The notes: generated by a model from the sequence alone, not told the origin. Positions 21,047-29,564 are shown, counted from the stretch's first letter. The stretch: 42,982 nt of DNA from Hyphomicrobiales bacterium (GCA_002400845.2 NVRK02000120.1:1-42982), one strand, 5' to 3'. Made by a program: numbers and translations.

Positions 21047-22246
21047 TTAAAAAGCCATACGTCTGCGCAAGGCTATGTAACAATCATACCATTTTTTGCG
21101 CGTGTTTTCTGCCCAAATAGAATACGCCGTAACCGCAGGTCGCAAAGGTTTTGGTATGCTCGCTAACTGATTTTGCGCCAGATACCAAAGCCCATATACA
21201 ATACCTGTCAATGGCAACAGATACATCACGTAAACGCCTGCAATATTAGAATTGGCATAATTTTGAGCACCAAATGAAGCCCCGCGTAACGAAATCAAAA
21301 GCAACGATGCGACAAAAATAGAGTTACCATGTCCCTGACGATTAGAACGCGCTTGCCCAGCAAATGCAAGCAACACAATGACATTTGCAAATGGCCAAAT
21401 CATTTCTAAAAATCGTTCATGTATTTCAATAATGAAACTATTTGGTAGTTTTTTGAGATATGTATTATTGGGGTCAGGGTTGAATAAATCTGGCGTTATA
21501 AACTCAGAAGGTTTTACACTTCCTATCTTTTTTCGGTTACTGATAGATGATAATTCTATTGCATAAGACGAAAATTTTACGGTTGAAGATTGCCCAGAAT
21601 TCAAATTTGTTTGATTAATTTGCCCATCACGTAATTGTATGAAATTGCCATCATTAGTTTTTATTATAATTCCTTTGCGAGCAATATATGTAGTTTCACT
21701 ATTATCTTCGCGATTATCTACAATTAATATACCGCCCAAACTGTTGTCAGAATTTCGACGAGCGATATGAAACATAAGCCCAGATTCAACGTGGTTAAAT
21801 TCTCCCTCTTTAATCACAAGCGAGATCAAGTCCGCATTCATATTACTAACCAAGCCTTTTAAAGCTGTCATAGAAATTGGCATGATAAAATGCCCAACAC
21901 TGCCAGATACAATTGAACAAATAAGCGCCAAAATAAGAAACGGTTTTACGATAATTTTGTTAGATCCACCGCTGGCAGCCACCACAACGAGCTCAGTATT
22001 CGCATTCAAGGAATTTATTACATTTGCCGCAGACATCAACAATGCCATAGGTATTATTGCTAAAAGCAAGCCAGGCACTGCCAATAAGGTAATTGAAAAA
22101 TAGGCTAACAGCGTTTGTCCATTCGTCGAGACGATATCAATGCGCGTCAAAACTTGGATAATCCAAATAACGCCTGAAAGCGAAATTAAAACGGCAAGAA
22201 AAGCAAACATTGCCTTTCCAAATACATACCGTTCTAAAATATTCAT
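21047..22246 (-). CDS. lptF: LptF/LptG-family lipopolysaccharide export permease, LptF type
   Basis: Inner-membrane subunit of the LptBFG transporter that extracts lipopolysaccharide. The 399 residues show three N-terminal membrane segments (about 12-33, 50-75, 100-122), a periplasmic beta-rich domain (about 140-255), and three C-terminal membrane segments (about 275-360). The opening MNILERYVFGKAMFAFLAVL and the SLNANTELVVVAASG coupling-helix region fit LptF better than LptG. It has no adjacent lptG, which is normally the next gene, so the partner must be elsewhere. Confidence 0.85.
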   Translation of the reverse strand: MNILERYVFGKAMFAFLAVLISLSGVIWIIQVLTRIDIVSTNGQTLLAYFSITLLAVPGLLLAIIPMALLMSAANVINSLNANTELVVVAASGGSNKIIVKPFLILALICSIVSGSVGHFIMPISMTALKGLVSNMNADLISLVIKEGEFNHVESGLMFHIARRNSDNSLGGILIVDNREDNSETTYIARKGIIIKTNDGNFIQLRDGQINQTNLNSGQSSTVKFSSYAIELSSISNRKKIGSVKPSEFITPDLFNPDPNNTYLKKLPNSFIIEIHERFLEMIWPFANVIVLLAFAGQARSNRQGHGNSIFVASLLLISLRGASFGAQNYANSNIAGVYVMYLLPLTGIVYGLWYLAQNQLASIPKPLRPAVTAYSIWAENTRKKWYDCYIALRRRMAF

Positions 22247-22351
22247 TTTGCTAGCCTAAACAGAATTTATTCTTACTTATAATGCGACTCAAATTACTAT
22301 CATCAACCTACTCTATCAATTAATACCGACAAATATACGTTCAAAATGGCA

Positions 22352-23482
22352 CTACAACTGAGCAATATCGCCTTTTGCCCAACCCTCTTTTGTTTCAGCC
22401 TTAAAGTCTTCAAACTTCCCAGCCTCAATAGAATCACGAATGCCTTGCATTAAGAACTGATAATAAGCCAAATTGTTCCAAGTAAGCAGCATACCGCCTA
22501 GGCTTTCATTAGCCCTTGTTAAGTGATGCAAATAAGCGCGTGAATAATCAAAACTTGCAGGGCAATCACTTAATTCATCTAAGGGTCTGTGATCTTCTTG
22601 GTGGCGTGCGTTTTTTAAATTCACTTTACCATACCGTGTAAAGGCAAGCCCATGGCGCCCTGCTCTGGTGGGCATAACGCAGTCAAACATATCAACACCG
22701 CGTGCAACGCTCTCTATCAAATCATCTGGCGTTCCAACACCCATTAAATACCTTGGTTTGTCTTCAGGCATAGCAGGCGTAGTTTCATCAAGTGTTGCAA
22801 GCATCACTTCCTGTGGCTCGCCAACTGCAAGACCACCAATCGAATAACCTTTTAAATTCATCGCCGCTAATTCAGTTGCAGATTTTATGCGAAGGTCAGG
22901 CTTATCGCCCCCCTGAACGATCCCAAACATGGCTTTGCCCTTTTGATTACCAAATGCATTAGCAGAACGCTCTGCCCAGCGAAGTGATAATTCCATTGCG
23001 CGTTGAATTTCTTTATACTCTGCTGGCAGTCTAATGCACTCATCCAACTGCATTTGAATATCCGAACCAAGCAAGCCTTGTATTTCTATAGAGCGCTCAG
23101 GAGACATTTCATATTTTGTACCATCAATGTGAGATTTAAACGTAACGCTTTTCTCCGTTAGTTTGCGCAATGCTGATAGCGACATTACTTGAAAGCCACC
23201 ACTGTCTGTTAAAATTGGACCTGACCAATTACAAAACTTATGCAACCCACCTAATTTAGCAATACGCTCGGCACTGGGTCTAAGCATAAGGTGATAGGTA
23301 TTGCCAAGAATAATATCAGAGCCAAGATCACTAACCTGATCCATATACATTGCTTTAACAGTACCAGCTGTTCCAACGGGCATGAAGGCAGGCGTGCGAA
23401 TAGAACCGCGTGGCATTGTAATTTCACCTCGGCGCGCATTACCATCTTTTGCTATGATGTTAAATTCAAAATCTTCGCTCAT
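22352..23482 (-). CDS. tgt: Queuine tRNA-ribosyltransferase, lacking most zinc ligands
   Basis: Exchanges the wobble guanine of GUN-anticodon tRNAs for the queuosine precursor. The 376 residues include the catalytic LTDSGGFQ (Asp93), GGLAVGE, and the nucleophile region [14 protein letters not shown] (Asp267). The usual C-x-C-x2-C...H zinc site reads S305-x-C307-x2-S310 with Asn336 in place of His, so only one of four ligands remains. The start ATG overlaps the queA stop by 4 nt. The order queA-tgt fits one queuosine operon. Confidence 0.96.
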   Translation of the reverse strand: MSEDFEFNIIAKDGNARRGEITMPRGSIRTPAFMPVGTAGTVKAMYMDQVSDLGSDIILGNTYHLMLRPSAERIAKLGGLHKFCNWSGPILTDSGGFQVMSLSALRKLTEKSVTFKSHIDGTKYEMSPERSIEIQGLLGSDIQMQLDECIRLPAEYKEIQRAMELSLRWAERSANAFGNQKGKAMFGIVQGGDKPDLRIKSATELAAMNLKGYSIGGLAVGEPQEVMLATLDETTPAMPEDKPRYLMGVGTPDDLIESVARGVDMFDCVMPTRAGRHGLAFTRYGKVNLKNARHQEDHRPLDELSDCPASFDYSRAYLHHLTRANESLGGMLLTWNNLAYYQFLMQGIRDSIEAGKFEDFKAETKEGWAKGDIAQL

Positions 23483-24591
23483 GTTCTTGCATTCTTCTGG
23501 TCAAATTGGTTTTGGCGAAACAAAATGCTTGCATCACCATATGAATAAAATCGGTATTTATTGTCGATGGCATGACAATAAGCTTCGCGCATATTTTCAA
23601 TACCGCTAAAGGCAGAAACTAACATCATTAAAGTAGATTTTGGCAAATGAAAATTTGTCATCAAGATGTCGACAAATTTAAAAGCATAACCAGGCGTGAT
23701 AAATATATCTGTCGCACCTTCCCATGATTGCAACATTCCTTTTTCATCAACAGCGCTTTCAAGCAAGCGAAGCGAAGTTGTGCCGACAGAAACGATCCGC
23801 CCACCTCGCGCTTTAACTTCGTTTAAGGCTTGTGCGGTTTTTGCTTCAACAACGCCGCGTTCAAAGTGCATTTTATGGTCATTCGTATCATCTGCCTTAA
23901 CGGGCAAAAATGTACCAGCACCAACATGCAAAGTTACAAAATGACGTTCAATGCCCTTGGCATCTAATGCGGCAAATAATTCCTCAGTAAAATGAAGTCC
24001 AGCAGTTGGTGCAGCAACAGCCCCATCCTCTTTTGCATAAATTGTTTGATAATCTTTTTTATCTTGTTCGTCTTCGCCGCGTTTTAACGCAATATAGGGC
24101 GGCAAAGGAATGTGTCCAACGGCCACCAACGCCTCATCTAAATCAATGCCGTAAAGGTCAAATGTAAGCTCAACTTCGCCATCATCGCCTTTTTTGGTAA
24201 CACTACAATCCAGCGCAGTTTGTTCATTACCAAAATTAACACGATCACCGACAACTAGTTTTTTAGAACCACGCACAAACGCCAACCAAATATTATCCTT
24301 GGTACGCATGTGAAGCGTTGCACCAATTTGTGCCACAGAATTACCGCCCTGCGGATTAGGCTTAGAACGTGTACCCTCTAATTGCGCTGGAATAACTTTC
24401 GTATCGTTAAATACAACCGCATCACCGGCTTGCAAAAATTGTGGCAAATCACGCGCGATAAAATCTGAAAGCTCCAGACCATTGATACCATTAGGATCAA
24501 CCACCAACATTTTGGCAGAATCCTTAGGCGCAACAGGCCGTAATGCTATTGCTTCATCTGGCAAATCAAAATCAAATAAATCTACGCGCAA
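23479..24591 (-). CDS. queA: S-adenosylmethionine:tRNA ribosyltransferase-isomerase, TTG start
   Basis: Makes epoxyqueuosine on tRNA from preQ1. The N-terminal [18 protein letters not shown], the [11 protein letters not shown] stretch and the C-terminal [16 protein letters not shown] are diagnostic. The frame extends to a TTG at 24603, but the TTG at 24591 is 6 nt after GGAG and gives the canonical M-R-V-D-L-F start and 370 residues, so it is selected. The ribosome-binding site follows directly on the T-run of the ppiB terminator, so transcription must restart or read through this short gap. Confidence 0.94.
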   Translation of the reverse strand: MRVDLFDFDLPDEAIALRPVAPKDSAKMLVVDPNGINGLELSDFIARDLPQFLQAGDAVVFNDTKVIPAQLEGTRSKPNPQGGNSVAQIGATLHMRTKDNIWLAFVRGSKKLVVGDRVNFGNEQTALDCSVTKKGDDGEVELTFDLYGIDLDEALVAVGHIPLPPYIALKRGEDEQDKKDYQTIYAKEDGAVAAPTAGLHFTEELFAALDAKGIERHFVTLHVGAGTFLPVKADDTNDHKMHFERGVVEAKTAQALNEVKARGGRIVSVGTTSLRLLESAVDEKGMLQSWEGATDIFITPGYAFKFVDILMTNFHLPKSTLMMLVSAFSGIENMREAYCHAIDNKYRFYSYGDASILFRQNQFDQKNART

Positions 24592-24604
24592 AATATTCTC
24601 CAAT

Positions 24605-24631
24605 AAAAAAGGCAGCGCAATAAACGCTGCC
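24605..24631 (-). terminator. Rho-independent terminator between ppiB and queA
   Basis: Minus-strand stem GGCAGCG / CGCTGCC (24625-24631 with 24611-24617), 7-nt loop, then six T. It starts 24 nt after the ppiB stop and ends about 14 nt before the queA start codon. Confidence 0.85.
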
Positions 24632-24654
24632 TCAGCATTCGTAATTACCAGCGA

Positions 24655-25125
24655 TTATAGATCAGCGGCAACTTTCATAGTTACGATAGAATCAGGATCT
24701 GGAACTGGCTCACCTTTTTTAATTTTATCAACAATGTCCATGCCTTCAATCACTTTGCCCCAAACCGTATATTGACGGTTCAAGAAATGCGCATCATCTA
24801 GGCAGATGAAAAACTGACTGTTTGCACTGTCAGGTGCAGAACTACGTGCCATAGAACAAACACCACGCGCATGGCTAGTTTCGTTAAATTCAGCTTTAAG
24901 ATCGGGCTTATCAGAGCCACCAGTACCAACACCATTTGGGCAACCTACTTGTGCCATAAAACCATCAATCACACGGTGAAAAACAATACCATCGTAAAAG
25001 CCTTCACGAGAAAGCTCTTTCAAGCGCTCAACGTGTTTAGGAGCAACATCAGGCAGACATTCAATAACAATTTTGCCTTTTGTTGTTTCCATTACTAGGG
25101 TGTTTTCTGCGTCTGCATATGCCAT
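24655..25125 (-). CDS. ppiB: Cyclophilin-type peptidyl-prolyl cis-trans isomerase, cytoplasmic
   Basis: A 156-residue single-domain cyclophilin without signal peptide. The active-site stretches FHRVIDGFMAQ, SMARSSAPDSANSQFFICL and the late QYTVWGKVIEGMDIVDKI are present. AGGA precedes the ATG at 7 nt. It is the second of two neighbouring cyclophilins and ends in a strong terminator in front of queA. Confidence 0.95.
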   Translation of the reverse strand: MAYADAENTLVMETTKGKIVIECLPDVAPKHVERLKELSREGFYDGIVFHRVIDGFMAQVGCPNGVGTGGSDKPDLKAEFNETSHARGVCSMARSSAPDSANSQFFICLDDAHFLNRQYTVWGKVIEGMDIVDKIKKGEPVPDPDSIVTMKVAADL

Positions 25126-25164
25126 TTTAAATCCTTAATTTCCGCCATAAAGCATAAAAGTGTA

Positions 25165-25202
25165 AGGCTTAAATTTGATTTTTCAATCAAAAACTCAAGC
25201 CT
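25165..25202. repeat. Nested inverted repeat between the two cyclophilin genes
   Basis: Outer arms AGGCTT / AAGCCT and inner arms TTTGATT / AATCAAA are exact, with short unpaired segments between them and a TTTC loop. On the minus strand it follows the upstream cyclophilin stop by about 20 nt but has only a short T-rich stretch after it, so terminator or RNA-processing hairpin are both possible. Confidence 0.5.
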
Positions 25203-25220
25203 AATAATTGTTTAATTAGC

Positions 25221-25751
25221 TTATTTAGCCAATTTCAATGTAATAATTTTGTCCGGGTCATCTACCATACCGCCGCCGCCATTGCCACGTTTAATCTTGT
25301 CCACAAATTCCATACCTTTGGTTACTTCACCAAATACAGTATATTGCCCGTTTAGATGTGAACCATTTGCCAACATGATAAAGAACTGACTATTGGCACT
25401 GTCTGGATGCCCTGATCTAGCCATGCCTAATGTACCACGTAAAAATGGCGCATTAGAAAATTCCGCTTCAATATTTGGCAAGTCAGATTTACCAGAACCT
25501 GTTCCTGTTGGATCCCCTGCCTGCGCCATAAAATTTTTGATTACACGATGAAACACGATGCCATCATAAAACTTTAATTTTACCAATGCTTTAATTTGAG
25601 CCACATGTTTAGGAGCAAGGTCTGGACGTAGCTTTATTTCGACAATACCAGCCTTAAGCTTTAAATTTAAAGTATTAGATTCAGCCGAAGCAAATAGATT
25701 TGTACTAAACAAAGCAAACGTCGCAAAGACGATCATTACGATACGTTTCAT
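25221..25751 (-). CDS. ppiA: Cyclophilin-type peptidyl-prolyl cis-trans isomerase, exported
   Basis: A 176-residue cyclophilin with an N-terminal signal peptide (MKRIVMIVFATFALFSTNLFASA, cleaved after ASA at about residue 22), so it acts in the periplasm. FHRVIKNFMAQAGDP, GMARSGHPDSANSQFFIML and QYTVFGEV are the family motifs. The frame reaches a TTG at 25763, but GGAG 7 nt before ATG 25751 fixes the start. It lies between coaD and the cytoplasmic copy, an arrangement common in this group. Confidence 0.93.
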   Translation of the reverse strand: MKRIVMIVFATFALFSTNLFASAESNTLNLKLKAGIVEIKLRPDLAPKHVAQIKALVKLKFYDGIVFHRVIKNFMAQAGDPTGTGSGKSDLPNIEAEFSNAPFLRGTLGMARSGHPDSANSQFFIMLANGSHLNGQYTVFGEVTKGMEFVDKIKRGNGGGGMVDDPDKIITLKLAK

Positions 25752-25789
25752 AGATTTCTCCAAATAAAAATTTAAATAATAAAAGAGTT

Positions 25790-26281
25790 TTATATTTTTT
25801 CTTTAAGCGCCTCTGCCACAATCTGCGGCACAAATGAAGTTACATCACCCTTCATTTTAGCGATTTGCCTTACCAATGTGCCTGTAATATGGCGAACACC
25901 AGCGCTTGCAGGTAAAAAAACAGTTTGAAGCTTAGGCGCCATTTCGCTATTCATGCCAGCCATACTCATTTCATAATCAAAGTCAGTACTATCTCGTATG
26001 CCACGCACTAGCATATTGGCTTTTTCGCGTTTAGCAGTCTTAACAACCAAATCATCAAATGAAATGACTTTGATATTTCTTGCCTTGGATTTGAATTCGG
26101 CTTTAGAAGCTTTAAATATTAAAGCCGCACGTTCTTCAAATGTAAACATTGGAATTTTACCGGGGTGAACACCCACAGCCACAACAACCTCATCTGCAAT
26201 AGATAGGGATTGACGTATTACATCCATGTGCCCATTCGTAATGGGATCAAAAGAACCAGCGTATAAAGCAATATTTTTCAT
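25790..26281 (-). CDS. coaD: Pantetheine-phosphate adenylyltransferase
   Basis: Fourth step of coenzyme A synthesis, transferring AMP to 4-phosphopantetheine. The 163-residue protein opens with IALYAGSFDPITNGHMDVI, containing the nucleotidyltransferase T/H-x-G-H motif (TNGH), and has the later LVRGIRDSTDFDYE and the conserved SAGVRHITGTLVR. The frame extends to 26302 through a TTG, but ATG 26281 gives the standard N-terminus. It marks the end of the conserved coaD-ppi-ppi-queA-tgt string. Confidence 0.95.
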   Translation of the reverse strand: MKNIALYAGSFDPITNGHMDVIRQSLSIADEVVVAVGVHPGKIPMFTFEERAALIFKASKAEFKSKARNIKVISFDDLVVKTAKREKANMLVRGIRDSTDFDYEMSMAGMNSEMAPKLQTVFLPASAGVRHITGTLVRQIAKMKGDVTSFVPQIVAEALKEKI

Positions 26282-26331
26282 AAGTTCTTTTTCACATCTC
26301 AATCAACTTATCGCAACTACTTTATGCACAC

Positions 26332-27423
26332 TTATTTCAAGTGATTTAAAATCAAGACCACCAGTTGAACTTGGCTATTGGTTGAAGTTTTCGACATAAT
26401 AGCTTTAATTTTCTGGCGCACAGTACCTTCAGTGTTTCCCAAAACCTCGGCAATCTCTTGAACACTATGCCCTTTTGACAAAAAGAGTGCAGTTTGTGCT
26501 TCTGCGGAGGTTAATACAAAATCACGAATTAATATTTGATCCATGTCAGATGGCGCATGATGGTTTTTTGAAATATATACGATTGCTTTTGCGGCTGAAT
26601 AAAAATGCCTCAATGATATTGGCAATTGCCTAATTGATATTTCACAATCAACCTCGTCAATTGTTTGTTTCCAACTCGTCACATAATTATCATGAGGCGC
26701 AGTCTGCAAAACCTTTGTGCATGCTTCAATATGCTCTGGCTTTAAAAAACCATTAAAATCTAAGCCTGCCAAATCAGCGTATGATTCATTTTGAGAGTTT
26801 GATAAAAGCCCCGCGCCCTGAATATGTTGAATAATCTTACCATCAAGATCCAATAATAATATATCATTATTACTTTCACCCAAAAGCGATAAATAACTTT
26901 GTAACTTCTCTTGAGAAGTTTTTATCGACGTTTGCACCGCCTCATTAAACAACTCCCTAATCTCTAATACATCAACAATTTCGTTTTCACTTAAAGGTGG
27001 TTTATCTTTCGAGAAATGCGCTGTCATATACCAATCACCATTTGGTGTTGGTGCGCTAAGGCCTATACATATTCCAAGGCCATGTTTATGCAAGAAATCC
27101 CTATAATATGGAATTCCCTCCATTTCTTCTTTGGTAGTAATATCATAATCAGTGGCATAACCTTGTCTGCGCCCAATAGGAGCAAATTTCTCTCGAAAAT
27201 CATTTAGATACCAACCTTCTTCAAGATAAGCGCTAATTACATGTGATAGCTCCCTTGTAAAAGTAAGCCAAGCACCACGATATTTACTCTCTATCGGTAT
27301 AAAAAGAGCTCCTTTTGCCCCAAAATAAGAAGCAAATGCATAAATCGCCTCATCCCAAAATTTAGCATCCATAGATGCTTTTTCTAGAATCGCCTCTAAC
27401 GTGTGTCTTTTTTCTGCCCCCAT
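26332..27423 (-). CDS. LuxR-type transcriptional regulator, probable controller of the adjacent cassette
   Basis: A 363-residue DNA-binding protein. The N-terminal two thirds are a sensory region: about residues 20-160 read like the GAF-like domain common in alphaproteobacterial LuxR proteins, and 170-280 resemble a PAS domain (ESNNDILLLDLDGKIIQHI). The C-terminal LuxR helix-turn-helix is at about 297-358, with LTSAEAQTALFLSKGHSVQEIAEVLGNTEGTVRQKIKAI shown in parts. No autoinducer-binding signature is obvious. It is transcribed away from the three exported-protein genes, sharing a 200-nt control region with them. The ligand is unknown. Confidence 0.85.
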   Translation of the reverse strand: MGAEKRHTLEAILEKASMDAKFWDEAIYAFASYFGAKGALFIPIESKYRGAWLTFTRELSHVISAYLEEGWYLNDFREKFAPIGRRQGYATDYDITTKEEMEGIPYYRDFLHKHGLGICIGLSAPTPNGDWYMTAHFSKDKPPLSENEIVDVLEIRELFNEAVQTSIKTSQEKLQSYLSLLGESNNDILLLDLDGKIIQHIQGAGLLSNSQNESYADLAGLDFNGFLKPEHIEACTKVLQTAPHDNYVTSWKQTIDEVDCEISIRQLPISLRHFYSAAKAIVYISKNHHAPSDMDQILIRDFVLTSAEAQTALFLSKGHSVQEIAEVLGNTEGTVRQKIKAIMSKTSTNSQVQLVVLILNHLK

Positions 27424-27483
27424 TTTTAAGCCCCAATCTTAAAAACCACATTCGAAATTTTAGTTATGTAAATAAACTCACGC

Positions 27484-27530
27484 ATTTAACTATAAAAATA
27501 CACTATAGATGAAATTTAACTGTATTTAAC
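27484..27530. repeat. Three ATTTAAC copies in helical phase
   Basis: ATTTAAC occurs at 27484-27490, 27514-27520 and 27524-27530, that is at exact spacings of 30 and 10 nt, in the shared control region of the LuxR gene and the exported cassette. The spacing equals three and one DNA turns. Confidence 0.45.
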
Positions 27531-27539
27531 ACGAATACC

Positions 27540-27555
27540 ACTACCAAATGGTAGT
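27540..27555. promoter_or_regulatory. Candidate LuxR operator in the divergent region
   Basis: ACTACCAAATGGTAGT has 7-bp arms (ACTACCA / TGGTAGT) around a 2-nt centre. It lies 70 nt before the first cassette gene and about 117 nt before the LuxR gene. Size and symmetry suit a LuxR-family dimer. Confidence 0.55.
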
Positions 27556-27624
27556 TGCAAACAACAACCTTATGCAATCCTTTAGTGTTGATAAACTATT
27601 TATTAACTAATTAGCAGGGGTTTC

Positions 27625-28173
27625 ATGATGAAATTTTCAAAATTAAAGCAATATATGGCAGCAATTCCAATTGTATATGCGGCTACATTTAGTAGTAACA
27701 TTCATGCATTGGCATCTGGAAACGAAATTCAGTTTGAAGGTGAGATCGATGCGGCAGCCATGTCTTTTTGCACTGTAATAGTAAATGAGTCATTTGTAGA
27801 TATGGCAGTGAGTGACCCTCTTTTTCCAACAGAAATGCAAGGCACGACTGCGTTTGATGGGCTTTCTGTTGAAACCAATGACACTGGTATGTCAATCTTA
27901 CCAGCAATAATAACCGAATCGTACCCATCGCAAAATGCAGGTACAGTTCAACCATCACTGACTTTAAATGGTAATTCTGGCAATCAAATACTTTCCAATG
28001 GAATTAATGAATTCGAAATTGGAATGACCTTATCAAATTCAGGCTCTGGATCTTTGGCTGCAGGTACATACAACGTTTTCACTGATTTCACTTGCACAAC
28101 AGCCAGCTTAAGTGAGCTTGGTGGAAGCGGCGGCGTTGAAATTATTGGTGGGCGCAGTGGAACTGAATCGTAG
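27625..28173 (+). CDS. Exported pilin-like or beta-sandwich protein, first gene of cassette
   Basis: I do not recognise a named family. The 182-residue product has a signal peptide (about 1-30, cleaved after ALA) and a mature part rich in Ser, Thr, Gly and Asn with no long helices. It contains exactly two cysteines, C49 and C157, which could form one disulfide joining the first and last strands. The start IQFEGEIDAAAMSFCTV and the late LAAGTYNVFTDFTCT resemble the first and last strands of SCPU/CsuA-type pilins. AGGGG precedes ATG 27625. Function as a surface fibre or coat subunit is inference only. Confidence 0.75.
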   Translation: MMKFSKLKQYMAAIPIVYAATFSSNIHALASGNEIQFEGEIDAAAMSFCTVIVNESFVDMAVSDPLFPTEMQGTTAFDGLSVETNDTGMSILPAIITESYPSQNAGTVQPSLTLNGNSGNQILSNGINEFEIGMTLSNSGSGSLAAGTYNVFTDFTCTTASLSELGGSGGVEIIGGRSGTES

Positions 28174-28185
28174 AAATATAGCCAC

Positions 28186-28632
28186 ATGCCATTATTTCAA
28201 AAATTCTTATCGCCATTTTCAATGGCGTGTCTGGGTTGGGTCTGCCTCACCCCAGCCCAGACCCTTTCTCAAACTATGGGACCGATGACACAAAAAATCG
28301 TCAGTTCAACAGATCGTTTTTCAGTGCGTATTTACACCTCAAACCCTTACCCAAAGGATATGAGATTGAGAATTCGCGCATACGATCAAGATTATAAATT
28401 AATAAAAGCGCACATCTCAAACAGAGATTTTATTTTGCCAGTGGGTGGAAAAGAAGACGTTTTAGTCACCATACCATTTGAAGGCAAAAACGAAAAAAGA
28501 GTTAGAATTTGTGCGGCAAGAATTCCAATAAAACAGAATTCTAAAACTGAGATTTTAAAAACTAAAAGTACCAATTCTATGAAAATAAGGACGAGAGTAT
28601 GTGGACGTTATCTAGGCGTACAAGCGCAATAA
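28186..28632 (+). CDS. Exported beta-rich protein, second gene of cassette, chaperone-like
   Basis: A 148-residue protein with a signal peptide ending near residue 24-28, then a compact domain of predicted strands (RFSVRIYTSNPYP, MRLRIRAYDQDY, DFILPVGGKEDVLVTIPF) and cysteines at C109 and C139. The strand pattern recalls the N-terminal domain of pilus chaperones or the CsgC/CsgH fold, though the protein is too short for a two-domain chaperone and no usher is near. The ATG lacks a clear ribosome-binding site. It lies 12 nt after the first gene and overlaps the third by 34 nt. Confidence 0.7.
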   Translation: MPLFQKFLSPFSMACLGWVCLTPAQTLSQTMGPMTQKIVSSTDRFSVRIYTSNPYPKDMRLRIRAYDQDYKLIKAHISNRDFILPVGGKEDVLVTIPFEGKNEKRVRICAARIPIKQNSKTEILKTKSTNSMKIRTRVCGRYLGVQAQ

Positions 28633-29171
28633 TCTGCGTTGGAGCACTTTCATGCTCCATGATAAATATAGCAAATGCTCAAAGTACAAGTGTAAATAGT
28701 ACAAACAGCAATACAAGTTTTAACCTACCCCAAGCACCGCGTCCAAATGGGTTTGACCAAATTAGAACCTCTACTGGCACAACCTGTAGGTCATCTATGG
28801 CAGGAAACGGCTCTTATTTAGACATGGGTGCTATCGCACAACATACCGATCAGGATTTTACAGATAATACCGCGATCTATGCGCGTCTGGTTATTCCATT
28901 GGGGAAAAGACCACAACGTATCGATTGTAGCAAACTATACTCTCTTGAAATTGAAAGGCTGCAAATACAGCTAGAGGCCGCAAGAAATGGAAAACCAAAT
29001 CCATTTGCAAAAGTTAAAACAATTCGGGTTCCAGGACCAACACGCGTTGTTCATAGGCAAGCTCTAGCGCCAGCCAAAGCACGATCTACTACGAAATCGT
29101 CAAGAAAACCAACACCTGAAAAAACCCAAAGAATCGAAAAGTTTGAAGGTGATGTCTGGAATAATAAATAA
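28599..29171 (+). CDS. Exported two-cysteine protein with basic tail, third gene of cassette
   Basis: A 190-residue protein with a signal peptide (cleaved after ANA, residue 27), a Ser/Thr/Asn-rich spacer, a conserved-looking core with C63 and C110 (GTTCRSSMAGNGSYLDMG and YARLVIPLGKRPQRIDC), a short helix (LYSLEIERLQIQLEAAR) that could be coiled coil, and a Lys/Arg/Pro-rich tail of about 60 residues. AAGGACGAGAG precedes the ATG, inside the previous gene. I suspect a widespread but uncharacterised family in alphaproteobacteria. An outer-envelope assembly role is possible, not shown. Confidence 0.75.
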   Translation: MWTLSRRTSAIICVGALSCSMINIANAQSTSVNSTNSNTSFNLPQAPRPNGFDQIRTSTGTTCRSSMAGNGSYLDMGAIAQHTDQDFTDNTAIYARLVIPLGKRPQRIDCSKLYSLEIERLQIQLEAARNGKPNPFAKVKTIRVPGPTRVVHRQALAPAKARSTTKSSRKPTPEKTQRIEKFEGDVWNNK

Positions 29172-29564
29172 ATCAAATATCATGAACGGATAAATAACGC
29201 GTTCATGGATTCTGGTAAAATAGCGAACCAACGCTCTGCACAAATTTCTCACCAGCAAATGCACTAGCAAATGAATTACCTCTAGCTTATGCGCCATAAA
29301 CGAAAATTATTCCAGAATAACACAGAAAAATGATATAAAATCAATATCTTAAAAACTTTTATTAAATTTAATTCTTAGGAAAAAATGACTTAGCGGATAG
29401 CGTTGTCTAATAAGAATGCTCTGAAAATTTTCAAACCGTGACAAAATAAGATTCCCGTATTTAACGCAAAATGATTTTTAGTTTTCAGTTTATAAAAAGA
29501 TTTTCAATTTAGATTAAACATCGCTCATCACAATACTCGCAGCATTATTGGCAATAAAATATAG
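29172..29564. other. Non-coding stretch between the exported cassette and the LysE gene
   Basis: About 390 nt, very AT-rich. A hairpin with exact 8-bp arms CATGAACG / CGTTCATG (29181-29207, 11-nt loop) starts 10 nt after the cassette, with no T-run after it. I see no other gene, RNA or repeat here apart from a short AGCAAATG direct repeat. Confidence 0.5.

Noticed and set aside
22352-23482. Tgt as a pseudogene because of zinc-site loss
   Set aside because: Full length, intact catalytic aspartates and coupled to queA, so it is considered functional.
27514-27530. CtrA-like TTAA-N7-TTAA site
   Set aside because: The actual spacing between the TTAA cores is 6, not 7, so it was not called as a CtrA box.
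29100-29297. Minus-strand reading frame of 65 codons across the end of the cassette
   Set aside because: It overlaps the end of a well-supported plus-strand gene, has no ribosome-binding site and ordinary shadow composition.
29208-29320. Short frames such as one ending in LPLAYAP that look like remnants of a protein end
   Set aside because: Too short, stops in all frames nearby, and no match I recognise.
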